Source: an uncultured Bacteroidales bacterium
GTDB lineage: Bacteria > Bacteroidota > Bacteroidia > Bacteroidales > UBA932
Reading direction: 5' to 3'
DNA length: 59,703 bases
Assembly: GCA_905233345.1 (NCBI GenBank)
Contig: CAJODQ010000007.1
Coordinates: 1-59,703 of the forward strand
Of this stretch, positions 1-6,956 are shown in pieces. Below the pieces are notes generated by a model that worked only from the letters and a program-made list of their open reading frames with translations, searched no databases and was not told where the DNA came from. The translations under genes and the position numbers were made by a program. Numbering within the stretch: position 1 is the stretch's first letter; the number at the start of each line of letters is the position of its first letter.

Positions 1-242
1 ATCATTGATTTTGATATTTGCTTCAAAGCAAATCAAAACCCCGTCAAATGGACCATTTTTCAATTACAACACTGGGGGAAAATTGAATTACTATCTACAC
101 CATAGGGGTATGGGTATGGTATATTGGGGGTTGAGGTATCGGCAAAATAGCGTTGGAAGGTTTCGCCCCTTTTTACAGGCATTTTAGCATATTTTGCTTT
201 TTTGCTGTTGCAAGTTTCGGGTTTTTGTTTACCTTTGTCCTA
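1..242. other. AT-rich non-coding stretch with a promoter at its end
   Basis: This stretch is clearly richer in A/T than the rest of the window. A bulged hairpin lies at 9-38 (TTTTGAT..TTGCTT paired with AAGCAA..ATCAAAA) and could be the end of an upstream transcript. An open frame of 60 codons at 5-187 has no recognisable features and I do not call it. The stretch ends with a promoter for the structured RNA that follows. The composition is compatible with the edge of an acquired element, but I see no integrase or transposase in the window to prove that. Confidence 0.4.
208..237 (+). promoter_or_regulatory. Bacteroidetes-type promoter for the structured RNA/leader
   Basis: A TTG at 208-210 is followed after 19 bases by TACCTTTG at 230-237, matching the -33/-7 consensus of the primary Bacteroidetes sigma factor. 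The predicted transcription start is near 242-245, which coincides with the first base of the outermost helix of the predicted RNA at 243. Confidence 0.6.
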
Positions 243-398
243 TCATAATGGCTGACAATAATTGTAGGCAACCATTTGAGCAGACATCTATCCACTAAAT
301 GGGTGTCTGCTTTATTTTCCAAAGCGAACAACCCTAACCGAGGGGAAGTGCTCAAACAAGGGAGTGAAGTTCTTACGGCCTACAATTATTCATTATGA
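243..398 (+). ncRNA. Candidate structured RNA or 5' leader with nested helices
   Basis: Nested complementary arms are visible: 243-250 with 391-398 (8 bp), 257-269 with 378-390 (13 bp, perfect), 275-279 with 352-356 (5 bp), and 280-286 with 304-310 (7 bp). A small hairpin sits at 332-344. The arms are in the correct order for one multi-helix fold. A promoter places the 5' end at the outer helix. The 3' arm of the outer helix contains the start codon of the small gene at 395, so the fold could hide that start and act as a translational switch. No known riboswitch, tmRNA, 6S, SRP or RNase P sequence was recognised. The fold was found by eye, not by energy calculation. Confidence 0.5.
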
Positions 399-532
399 GA
401 AAAAGAACTTTTCACCAATTTGTTTGCATCTCCGTTAGAGTGGAGGTGAAACGTGTTGTCAAGGTGAAAGCGTACAAACGCATTCGCCGTGGCAAAGTAG
501 AAAAGGTTAGGACACACTACCGCAAGTATTAG
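395..532 (+). CDS. Small basic protein, 45 residues, unknown function
   Basis: An ATG at 395 opens a 45-codon frame ending in TAG at 530-532. The product begins MRKRTFHQF and is very rich in Arg, Lys and Val (for example VKAYKRIRRGKVEKV), with a strongly positive charge suggestive of nucleic-acid or membrane binding. It has no signal peptide or membrane segment. Its start codon lies in the 3' arm of the outer helix of the preceding candidate RNA. The regular charge pattern and dedicated promoter make a real gene plausible, but it is short and I do not recognise the family. Confidence 0.5.
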   Translation: MRKRTFHQFVCISVRVEVKRVVKVKAYKRIRRGKVEKVRTHYRKY

Positions 533-660
533 TGGTACTTGTGACGGGGTAGACTAACTTGGGGTTTCAGCCATTTCTCGTTATCGTCAATGAACTGAAC
601 CACCTTTCGGAAGTCCCTCCAAAGGTTCAATAATTCGACTTTAAGGGGAGCCCACAAACA

Positions 661-694
661 AAAAGCATCCGTTGAAATGGCGGATGCTTTTTTT
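661..694. terminator. Bidirectional terminator, copy 1
   Basis: AAAAGCATCCG at 661-671 pairs with CGGATGCTTTT at 681-691, followed by more T residues; the A-tract on the other side makes it usable on the minus strand too. It lies just beyond the end of the minus-strand lipoprotein gene and downstream of the plus-strand small gene. A hairpin with the same stem lies at 2752-2785. Confidence 0.8.
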
Positions 695-715
695 GTGGCC
701 TATCGGCGAATCGCC

Positions 716-1102
716 CTATTCGCCGCTGGGGCTTTTGAAGAGTTCTTTGAAGAACGTGCCGAGGTCTTCGATGAAGCTCGGGAACTGCTCGAAGAATTCA
801 TTGATGGAATCAACGACGCTGCTGATACCCGATTTCGTAACGAGGGCATAATACTTGGCGATGGCGTCGCGGATCTGCTTCTGTTCTTCCTCGGTGTAGG
901 AACTCTTGTTATTATCGAATTCCTTCACCATTTTCTCAAACTGTTCGTTGGCCTTGTTCCAGTCGTCTTCCGAGTAGGAGGCGCAATTCTTCTCCACGTC
1001 GTTGACGAAGTCATCGAAACGCGTTGCGAGCGACTTGGTGCAAGCGGCGAGCAGCAGGATGGCAGCTGCGGCCATCAGCGTGATTTGAAATACTTTTTTC
1101 AT
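716..1102 (-). CDS. Small putative lipoprotein, unknown function
   Basis: A 128-residue product beginning MKKVFQITLMAAAAILLLAAC. The hydrophobic leader ends in a lipobox (LLAAC), so a lipid-anchored, probably outer-membrane protein is predicted. The rest is rich in Asp, Glu, Lys and Phe and probably helical. A longer reading from 1150 exists, but the ATG at 1102 gives the proper leader. It follows the AGCS transporter on the same strand and is followed by a terminator, so the two probably share a transcript. No domain recognised. Confidence 0.75.
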   Translation of the reverse strand: MKKVFQITLMAAAAILLLAACTKSLATRFDDFVNDVEKNCASYSEDDWNKANEQFEKMVKEFDNNKSSYTEEEQKQIRDAIAKYYALVTKSGISSVVDSINEFFEQFPSFIEDLGTFFKELFKSPSGE

Positions 1103-1137
1103 AGTGTTACTATTAAATGATTGGTTAACAATTGTTT

Positions 1138-2553
1138 TCATTCCCAGCATTCCAGTTTCAGCTCCGGCATGGCGTCACGGTGAAAGACAGGGTCCTTGCC
1201 GGCTTTTTTCTGGGCGCAATAGTCGTTGAGCAGTCGAAAGACATATTTGCTCAGCCGAAGGATCGCGTAAAGGTTGCAGGCCGTCAGAAGCGCCATGCAC
1301 AAGTCGCCCAGGCTCCAGACCAGGTCGAGGCTGGCCAGCGCGCCGAATAGTACCATCACGCCGCCGGACAGCAGTCGGTAGACTGTCATTACCCATTTCT
1401 TTTTCGTCAGGAAATGGATGTTGGCCGCGCCGTAGTAATAATTGCCGATGATGCTCGAATAGGCGAAGAGCAGGATGGCCGCCGCCACGAAGATGGTGCC
1501 GAAGCGTCCCACTTCCGCCTCCAGCGCTGCTTGCGTCAGGGCGATGCCACCCGGGCCGGCCTGTGCGTCAACACCGCTGAACAGGATGATGAAGGCCGTG
1601 CAGCTGCACACCACCAGCGTGTCGGTAAACACACCGAGCGCTTGGATGAGCCCCTGCTTCACGGGGTGGCTGGTGCTAGCCGTGGCCGCCACGTTCGGGG
1701 CGGAGCCCTCGCCGGCTTCGTTGGAGAAGAGGCCGCGCTTGATACCGGTCATCAGCGTGGCAGCAATGCCGCCGCCCGCGATCTGGGTGATTCCGAACGC
1801 ATCCTTGAAAATAAGGGTAAAGACCTGCGGAATCAGGTCGAGGTGCCGGCAGATGACGAACAATGCGAGGATCAGGTAGCCGAGGGCCATGATGGGCACG
1901 ATGACGCTGCTGACCTTGGCGATGCGGTGGATTCCGCCGAAAATCACCACCAGCGAAATGAGGACCAACACCAAACCGACGACCACTGGATTGAAACCAA
2001 AGGCGACGTTGAGCGCCGTGCAGATGGTATTGCTCTGGATAGAGTTGTACGACAAGCCAAAGGTGATGGAGATCAGGATGGCGAAGAGGGCGGCAAGCCA
2101 GGGCTGCTTCAAGCCTTGGAGGATATAGTAGGCAGGTCCGCCGATGAACGAATGGCGGTGTTTCTTTTTGAAAAGCTGGGCCAAGGTCGATTCCACGAAA
2201 GCCGATGCCGAACCCAGCAGGGCGATGATCCACATCCAGAACACGGCGCCCGGACCGCCGATGGTGATGGCGGTCGCCACGCCCGCCAAGTTACCGGTTC
2301 CCACCCGGGTGGCCACCGAAACGGCGAAAGCCTGGAACGAAGAAATGTGCTTTTCTCCATCGTGCTTGCCGGTGGAATCGCCCAGCAGGCGGAACATCTC
2401 GCCGATCATCCGGAATTGTACGCCACGCGTCTTCAGGGTAAAGTACAGCGCGCAACCAATCAGCACGGCAACCAGGATGTAGGTCCAGAGAAAGTCGTTG
2501 GAAGCCGTTATGATGCGATTCAACCAGCTGTCAGCAGAGAAGATATCGGGCAT
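1138..2553 (-). CDS. AGCS-family amino acid:cation (Na+) symporter
   Basis: A hydrophobic 471-residue protein of the alanine or glycine:cation symporter family. About ten membrane segments are visible. The family motif GTGNLAGVATAITIGGPGA lies near residue 85, with GLFSNEAGEGSAPNVAATA in the second half, both typical of AlsT/DagA-like carriers. It should import a small amino acid with Na+ across the inner membrane. The start chosen at 2553 (MPDIFSADSW) omits an N-terminal extension of 32 residues that looks like untranslated leader. The upstream region 2647-2726 carries a palindrome and repeated CATGTAATC motifs. The substrate cannot be told from sequence. Confidence 0.88.
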   Translation of the reverse strand: MPDIFSADSWLNRIITASNDFLWTYILVAVLIGCALYFTLKTRGVQFRMIGEMFRLLGDSTGKHDGEKHISSFQAFAVSVATRVGTGNLAGVATAITIGGPGAVFWMWIIALLGSASAFVESTLAQLFKKKHRHSFIGGPAYYILQGLKQPWLAALFAILISITFGLSYNSIQSNTICTALNVAFGFNPVVVGLVLVLISLVVIFGGIHRIAKVSSVIVPIMALGYLILALFVICRHLDLIPQVFTLIFKDAFGITQIAGGGIAATLMTGIKRGLFSNEAGEGSAPNVAATASTSHPVKQGLIQALGVFTDTLVVCSCTAFIILFSGVDAQAGPGGIALTQAALEAEVGRFGTIFVAAAILLFAYSSIIGNYYYGAANIHFLTKKKWVMTVYRLLSGGVMVLFGALASLDLVWSLGDLCMALLTACNLYAILRLSKYVFRLLNDYCAQKKAGKDPVFHRDAMPELKLECWE

Positions 2554-2646
2554 GGCGTTTTTTAGAAAACGCGTAAAAATACGAAATCGTTTCGGTTTTT
2601 GAACGCCAAATCCGATAAATGCAAAAAAATTGGCGCATATCATCCG

Positions 2647-2726
2647 CATGTAATCGTATATGTTGATTACATGGTGCCATCGTATCTATCTGATTATCAG
2701 ATAGCATTGTTCAAAATGATTACATG
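2647..2726. promoter_or_regulatory. Operator-like region: three CATGTAATC motifs and a palindrome
   Basis: CATGTAATC occurs at 2647-2655 and, inverted, at 2665-2673 and 2718-2726. Between them lies a perfect palindrome, CTATCTGATTATCAGATAG, at 2686-2704. The block sits upstream of the minus-strand AGCS transporter gene in an otherwise AT-rich gap, so it is a good candidate for transcription-factor binding. The factor is unknown. Confidence 0.45.
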
Positions 2727-2751
2727 CCGGTGAAAAAGTTGTAAAAACAAA

Positions 2752-2785
2752 AAAAGCATCCGTCGAAATGGCGGATGCTTTTTTT
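2752..2785. terminator. Bidirectional terminator, copy 2
   Basis: AAAAGCATCCG at 2752-2762 pairs with CGGATGCTTTT at 2772-2782, with A and T tracts on both sides. It ends the minus-strand U32 gene. Its stem is identical to that of the hairpin at 661-694 and the loop differs at one base. Confidence 0.8.
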
Positions 2786-2802
2786 GTAGACTCATCTCCT
2801 GA

Positions 2803-4572
2803 TTAACAGTCAGGTGTAATGACCATCTCGCAGGCGGCGCAGTCGAAGTGGAGGCGAAGGCGGTTCTTCTGATTGACGAGGAAAAGGGGAGACCCCGGGT
2901 CGGGGCCCGGGGTGACGCTCGTCATGCCGGGCTTGACCCGGCATCTCGGACACATCCCCAGCTCCCAGCGGATGCAGTAGCGGCTGCGGAGGAGTTCGGC
3001 GGGGATGCCGAGGGTCGAACGGTTGAGGGCGGCTGCGCCGGGACGGGACGTATGCGCCATGTCCGGGCGCGGCCGGGTCTCGAGGCGCTCCTGCAGGGCT
3101 TCCGCCAGATCGCGGCGAATGCCGTTCAAGAAGGCGGCGGAATAGAAGCGCACGGGATCAGCCTCCAGCGAACGGATCGCAAACGCAAACGGTCCCGTGT
3201 GTTTGCCCAGCTGGCGGCGCAGGCCTTCCAGCGCCACATCGGACTTGTCGGCCAGCGGGGCCGCATCGGTGAAGCGCTGCTCCACAGAAACACCCTGCGA
3301 AGAAGCTGTAACTACGGTCTGGCCATCGCGGGAGTGCCAGTCAAGCGCCACGTCGAGCACCCGCCGGGGCATATTCTTTTCGAGTTCCCGCTCGAAACGG
3401 ATATCCAGGTTGCGGTAGACCCGCATGCCGGGCGTCAGCCCGGTCTTATCGCGCAAGGTCACGCGTCGGCCTTCGGCCAGTTCCACCCGCGCGCCCGTTA
3501 CTGCATCGCCCTTCCCCACAAACGACAGACCGTCGCCATTGGCCAGCGGCTTGCTGCCGGAAATCTCCACCACACGACCACGCACGGCCAAAATCTCGCC
3601 GAGGGGTTCGCCGAGCGCCTTGGCCGCATCTTCGCTGCGCATCTTTGCGCGCGGGCGCCGGTCCGGGCCGGCATCCACGAAAGCCGTGGTCCAGCCCCGG
3701 GTAAAAGTCCGGTCGGGATCGGGCGTGAAACCGCCCTCCAGCCGTCCGGCTGATGCCGCCGCATAGTCCGGATGCGACGCCAGGAATGCGTCGATCACCC
3801 CGCGGTAGTGCCGCACCACATTCTTCACATAGGAAGCATTCTTCAGCCGGCCCTCGATCTTGAAAGAACTGATCCCGGCCGCCACCAGGTCGGGAAGAAG
3901 GCCGTCAAGCCGCAGGTCGCGGGGCGAGAGCAGCGGCTGATCGCGGACGAGCACCCGGCCTTCGGCATCAACCAGGTCGTAGCGCGAACGGCAGGCCTGT
4001 GCGCAGACACCGCGGTTGGCGCTCCGGCCGGTGAGCTGCTGGCTCAGGTAGCATTCCCCGCTGTAACCCACACAGATGGCACCGTGGATGAAAAACTCCA
4101 GCTCGCATGAAACGGCGGCGCGAATGGCGCGGATCTGATCCAACGTGAGCTGCCGCTCGAGCACCAGGCGCGAGAAGCCCAGTGATTCAAGCTCCTGCGC
4201 ACGTTCGGGCGTGCGGATGGCCGTCTGCGTGGAGGCGTGCAGTTCCACGGGCGGCAGCGGCCCTTCGAGCAGCCGCAGGTCTTGGACGATAAACACGTCG
4301 ACACCCGCGTCATAGAGGTCCTGCACCAACTGACGGGCCTGGACGAGCTCCGGGTCCTCGAGCAGCGTGTTGACCGTAGCGTGGACCTTGGCGCCATACA
4401 GGTGCGCGTGGCGGCACAGCCGGGCGATTTCATCGATCGGGTTGCCCGCCGCCGCACGGGCGCCAAACGCAGGCCCCGCAATATAAACGGCATCGGCACC
4501 ACAGTCGATGGCTGCGATGCCGATATCCGTGTTTCTCGCGGGCGCGAGAAGTTCCAGTTTCTTTAGTTGCAC
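2803..4572 (-). CDS. U32-family peptidase / RNA-hydroxylation-type protein
   Basis: A 589-residue U32 family protein. The N-terminal part (LELLAPARN, near residue 5) starts the TIM-barrel-like domain, and the U32 signature is visible near 165-185 (EFFIHGAICVGYSGECYLS). Family members are annotated as peptidases, and some (RlhA, TrhP) act in RNA hydroxylation; which applies here is unknown. Conserved cysteines include CAQACRSRY, ELGMCPRC and a C-terminal FDCAACEM. The start is a GTG overlapping the TPR gene by 10 bases, implying translational coupling. Near the C-terminus an in-frame segment (about CRVKPGMTSVTPGPDPGSPL) derives from a palindromic repeat inserted at 2889-2947. Confidence 0.85.
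   Translation of the reverse strand: MQLKKLELLAPARNTDIGIAAIDCGADAVYIAGPAFGARAAAGNPIDEIARLCRHAHLYGAKVHATVNTLLEDPELVQARQLVQDLYDAGVDVFIVQDLRLLEGPLPPVELHASTQTAIRTPERAQELESLGFSRLVLERQLTLDQIRAIRAAVSCELEFFIHGAICVGYSGECYLSQQLTGRSANRGVCAQACRSRYDLVDAEGRVLVRDQPLLSPRDLRLDGLLPDLVAAGISSFKIEGRLKNASYVKNVVRHYRGVIDAFLASHPDYAAASAGRLEGGFTPDPDRTFTRGWTTAFVDAGPDRRPRAKMRSEDAAKALGEPLGEILAVRGRVVEISGSKPLANGDGLSFVGKGDAVTGARVELAEGRRVTLRDKTGLTPGMRVYRNLDIRFERELEKNMPRRVLDVALDWHSRDGQTVVTASSQGVSVEQRFTDAAPLADKSDVALEGLRRQLGKHTGPFAFAIRSLEADPVRFYSAAFLNGIRRDLAEALQERLETRPRPDMAHTSRPGAAALNRSTLGIPAELLRSRYCIRWELGMCPRCRVKPGMTSVTPGPDPGSPLFLVNQKNRLRLHFDCAACEMVITPDC
2889..2947. repeat. Palindromic repeats inserted in the U32 gene
   Basis: Two GC-rich palindromic units lie side by side: CCCCGGGT..GCCCGGGG-type at about 2892-2912 and CCGGGCTTGACCCGG at about 2928-2942. 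The same units occur at 37216-37265 and 45169-45230, with a related one at 11015-11060. Here they add roughly 20 codons between two cysteine motifs without breaking the frame. Confidence 0.7.
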
Positions 4573-5498
4573 TTCAGCGTGGTGATCTGATAGCGGGCAG
4601 CCTCACCCCATTTGGGGTCCTGGGAGATCTGTTTGAAGTAGCCGCAAGCCTTGGCATTGTCGCCGGCACCCACGAGGGCGGTACCGAGCTGATAAGTGAT
4701 CTGGGCCTTGTCGGCGGCGTTGGGGCTCATCGAGAGATAAGCTTCGAAAGCGTCGGCGGCCACTTTGTTCTGCTTGAGCGAGAGGGCGCTGATACCGATG
4801 ATCTTCTCAGCGTTGGCGTTATCGACATATTCGGTCGACTTCTGGGCGTTCTCCAACGCGCCCTTCATATCTTTGGCTTTCTGGCAGGCGACGGCTTTCT
4901 TCACATAGAGGTTGGAGAGCTGCTTGGCAGCGGCTTCTTCCTGACCGTTCTCGGAAGCGAGCTCGAAGGCCTTGATGGCATCGTCGGCTTTGCCCTGGGC
5001 GGCGAGGGCCTGGCCCTTGCGCAGGTGTGCCTGGCCGTTGGTCGGATCAGCGTCGATCACTTTCTGGTAGCCGGCCACAGCAGCTTCATAGTCCTTGGCG
5101 TTGAGTGCCTGGTTGGCATCGGCCATCAGGATCTGAGGGATCAGGCCTTTGGCCTCTTCCACGACTTCGGCGTCACCGAAGGCTTCCCCTTTCTCAATGG
5201 CTTTCTGGAACTGGGCGACCGCCTCGTCCATCTTCTTCTCGTTTACGAATTCCTTACCGAGGGAGATATAGAGTTTCGGGAGGATGCCTTTGCACTGCCC
5301 GGCGATTTCGGCACCTTCGTCTCCGAGCTTGCCGGCCATGTCGAGGGCCTGCTCAAACAGCGTGATAGCCTCAGCCTTATTGTTGTCGATAGCGGCAGCA
5401 GCGTTGTTGTAAATTTCTGTAGCTTTCTCCAAATCCTGAGCTGCAGCGATGCCCAACGTACAGAGGGCGACCAAGAGGGTAACGAAAATCTTTTTCAT
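4563..5498 (-). CDS. Secreted TPR-repeat protein
   Basis: A 311-residue protein with a cleavable signal peptide (MKKIFVTLLVALCTLGIAAAQ). The rest is almost all alpha-helical tetratricopeptide repeats, most obvious at about 150-185 (AVAGYQKVIDADPTNGQAHL), where the classic TPR residues can be read. Such proteins scaffold periplasmic or outer-membrane complexes in Bacteroidetes. Its last codons overlap the GTG start of the U32 gene. The partner is unknown; there are no catalytic features. Confidence 0.85.
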   Translation of the reverse strand: MKKIFVTLLVALCTLGIAAAQDLEKATEIYNNAAAAIDNNKAEAITLFEQALDMAGKLGDEGAEIAGQCKGILPKLYISLGKEFVNEKKMDEAVAQFQKAIEKGEAFGDAEVVEEAKGLIPQILMADANQALNAKDYEAAVAGYQKVIDADPTNGQAHLRKGQALAAQGKADDAIKAFELASENGQEEAAAKQLSNLYVKKAVACQKAKDMKGALENAQKSTEYVDNANAEKIIGISALSLKQNKVAADAFEAYLSMSPNAADKAQITYQLGTALVGAGDNAKACGYFKQISQDPKWGEAARYQITTLKCN

Positions 5499-5572
5499 CG
5501 TTTATCAGTTTTTGTTTGTATTGTCGAGTTGGTGTCTATGCATAAAGGCTGCCAAAATTATCAACTATTGCG

Positions 5573-5580
5573 TAAATTTG
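5573..5580 (+). promoter_or_regulatory. -7 box upstream of the DUF3109 gene
   Basis: TAAATTTG at 5573-5580 matches TAnnTTTG, 15 bases before the ATG at 5595. No clear -33 TTTG is visible. Confidence 0.5.
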
Positions 5581-5594
5581 CAAAACTTTTTATC

Positions 5595-6188
5595 ATGAAA
5601 GTCCCAACCATCCTCCAGATCGGTGACATCCTGGTATCGTCTGAAGTGCTTACAGAGCACTTTTGCTGCGATTATGCCGTCTGTCGCGGCGCATGTTGCA
5701 TCATCGGCGACAGCGGGGCTCCGCTGCAGGAGAGCGAGACGGAATTGCTGGAGCGGCACTACCCGCAGTTCGAGGGATGGATGAGTTCCGCGGGGCGCGA
5801 AAAGATCGCGGAAACAGGCTTTTTCGAGGTGGATCGCGACGGCGACCTGGTGACGCCCCTGCTGCACGGCGGCGAAGAGTGTGCCTACACCTGCTTCGAA
5901 GACGCAGGCTGCTTCTGCGCCATCGAGCGGGCCCACTGCGCGGGACGCTGCCCCTGGGTCAAACCCATCTCCTGCCGCCTCTACCCCATCCGGGCCTCGG
6001 TGCTCCGCAACGGCCTGACCGCCCTCAACCTCCACCGCTGGGATATCTGCCAGTGCGCTTTCGAAAAGGGAAAAAAAGAGAAGGTTCCCGTCTATCAATT
6101 CTTACGGGAACCCCTCATCGACGCTTATGGCGCCGCTTTCTTCGATGAACTCTGTGCCGTCGCCCGCCAGCTGGCCGAAGACAGCTAG
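5595..6188 (+). CDS. DUF3109 family cysteine-rich protein
   Basis: A 197-residue protein starting MKVPTILQIGDILVSSEVL. It contains many cysteines in the pattern CCDYAVCRGACC, CAYTCFEDAGCFCAIERAHCAGRC and SCRLYP, typical of DUF3109 (YkgJ/Fe-S-like) proteins of Bacteroidetes that probably bind a metal or iron-sulfur cluster. A longer in-frame reading extends upstream to 5025 but runs antisense through the TPR gene; the -7 box and leader support the ATG at 5595. The gene converges on the DUF2007 gene and the two stop codons share the bases CTAG at 6185-6188. Confidence 0.85.
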   Translation: MKVPTILQIGDILVSSEVLTEHFCCDYAVCRGACCIIGDSGAPLQESETELLERHYPQFEGWMSSAGREKIAETGFFEVDRDGDLVTPLLHGGEECAYTCFEDAGCFCAIERAHCAGRCPWVKPISCRLYPIRASVLRNGLTALNLHRWDICQCAFEKGKKEKVPVYQFLREPLIDAYGAAFFDELCAVARQLAEDS

Positions 6189-6385
6189 ACGGCGCGGTCC
6201 AGAATCATCTGGGCGGTTTCGAGGTCTTCTTCGTTGACCATCAGCTGTATACCGTGGCGGCCCATCTGGACGCCCGGATACGGGCTGCTGACATTCATGA
6301 TGACGGACTGGATGCCTTCGCTTGCGAGACGGCCCTTGGCGATCTCGGCATCATACACATTGTTGAATTCTGCAGCGACTTTCAT
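6185..6385 (-). CDS. DUF2007-type small protein
   Basis: A 66-residue soluble protein (MKVAAEFNNVYDAEIAKGRL...) with the beta-alpha-beta pattern of DUF2007 putative signal-transducing proteins: an N-terminal strand, a helix ending in GRLASEGI, then a second half ending EEDLETAQMILDRA. The family probably forms a small PII-like fold; the ligand is unknown. It lies 17 bases after the membrane protein gene on the same strand, so the two are probably co-transcribed. Confidence 0.8.
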   Translation of the reverse strand: MKVAAEFNNVYDAEIAKGRLASEGIQSVIMNVSSPYPGVQMGRHGIQLMVNEEDLETAQMILDRAV

Positions 6386-6402
6386 GGCTGTATCGGTTTT
6401 TG

Positions 6403-6888
6403 TTATGCTTCTTCCTGTTCGCGGCTTTCCTGGCGGACACGGTGGTTGATCAGACTGAGTATCCGCAGCAGGTCCTTGCGGTAGCCTTCGACGATCACGG
6501 GGTTGTCGGCGGTGGAGAAAGTCACGCGGTCCTCATACATGCGCGTCAGACGGGCATAGGCGCTGCGCTTGACGTAGGTCACGCAGTTGGGTTCCTTCGT
6601 CTCCGGCACATAATCCAGCGACTGCATCACCTCATCGATCATTTCGGCATAGTTTGTGAACGGGCCGTTGAGGTACAGTTCTTTTTTCTGGAAACTCAGG
6701 TAAGGATACAGCGCGGCGACAGCCACGAAAAACAGCATGATCTTGGGCAGCGAGCCTTCCTTGAAGAGATCGACGAAGCTCAGACCGGCAGCTTTCTGGC
6801 TGGAAAAGAGGTAGATGATACCGACCATCAAGACAAAGATGATGGCGAAATAGATCAGGTATTTGAGCGCACGGATCAGGTATCTCAT
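6403..6888 (-). CDS. Conserved two-helix membrane protein
   Basis: A 161-residue protein with two membrane helices near the N-terminus (about residues 8-28 and 48-64) and a cytoplasmic-looking domain of about 95 residues (LYLNGPFTNYAEMIDEVMQSL ...). I do not recognise the family by name; the pattern resembles conserved hypothetical proteins of Bacteroidales. It is divergent from the gene at 6957 and upstream of the DUF2007 gene. Confidence 0.75.
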   Translation of the reverse strand: MRYLIRALKYLIYFAIIFVLMVGIIYLFSSQKAAGLSFVDLFKEGSLPKIMLFFVAVAALYPYLSFQKKELYLNGPFTNYAEMIDEVMQSLDYVPETKEPNCVTYVKRSAYARLTRMYEDRVTFSTADNPVIVEGYRKDLLRILSLINHRVRQESREQEEA

Positions 6889-6899
6889 GGGGATTAAGA

Positions 6900-6930
6900 T
6901 TGGTTATCTTTACAAAAATATATATTTTTG
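6900..6930 (+). promoter_or_regulatory. Promoter of the coiled-coil membrane protein gene
   Basis: A TTG at 6900-6902 and TATTTTTG at 6923-6930, separated by 20 bases, match the Bacteroidetes promoter consensus. The ATG follows at 6957. Confidence 0.55.
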
Positions 6931-6956
6931 CACAAACTTAAGAAAAAAGTACAGCG

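Noticed and set aside
5-187. 60-codon frame at the left edge
   Set aside because: No promoter of its own, no conserved features, unusual composition; likely chance.
395-532. Known antitoxin or phage regulator
   Set aside because: The basic 45-residue product matches no family I can name; left as unknown.
1414-2565. Open frame of about 383 codons opposite the transporter
   Set aside because: The minus strand carries a clear AGCS symporter; the opposite product is Arg/Asp/His-rich with no domain.
2647-2760. Glycine-type riboswitch before the AGCS transporter
   Set aside because: I looked for a structured aptamer; only palindromes and repeated short motifs are present, which fit protein operators better.
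5025-5594. N-terminal extension of the DUF3109 protein
   Set aside because: This part lies antisense to the TPR gene; the -7 box and the conserved start favour the ATG at 5595.
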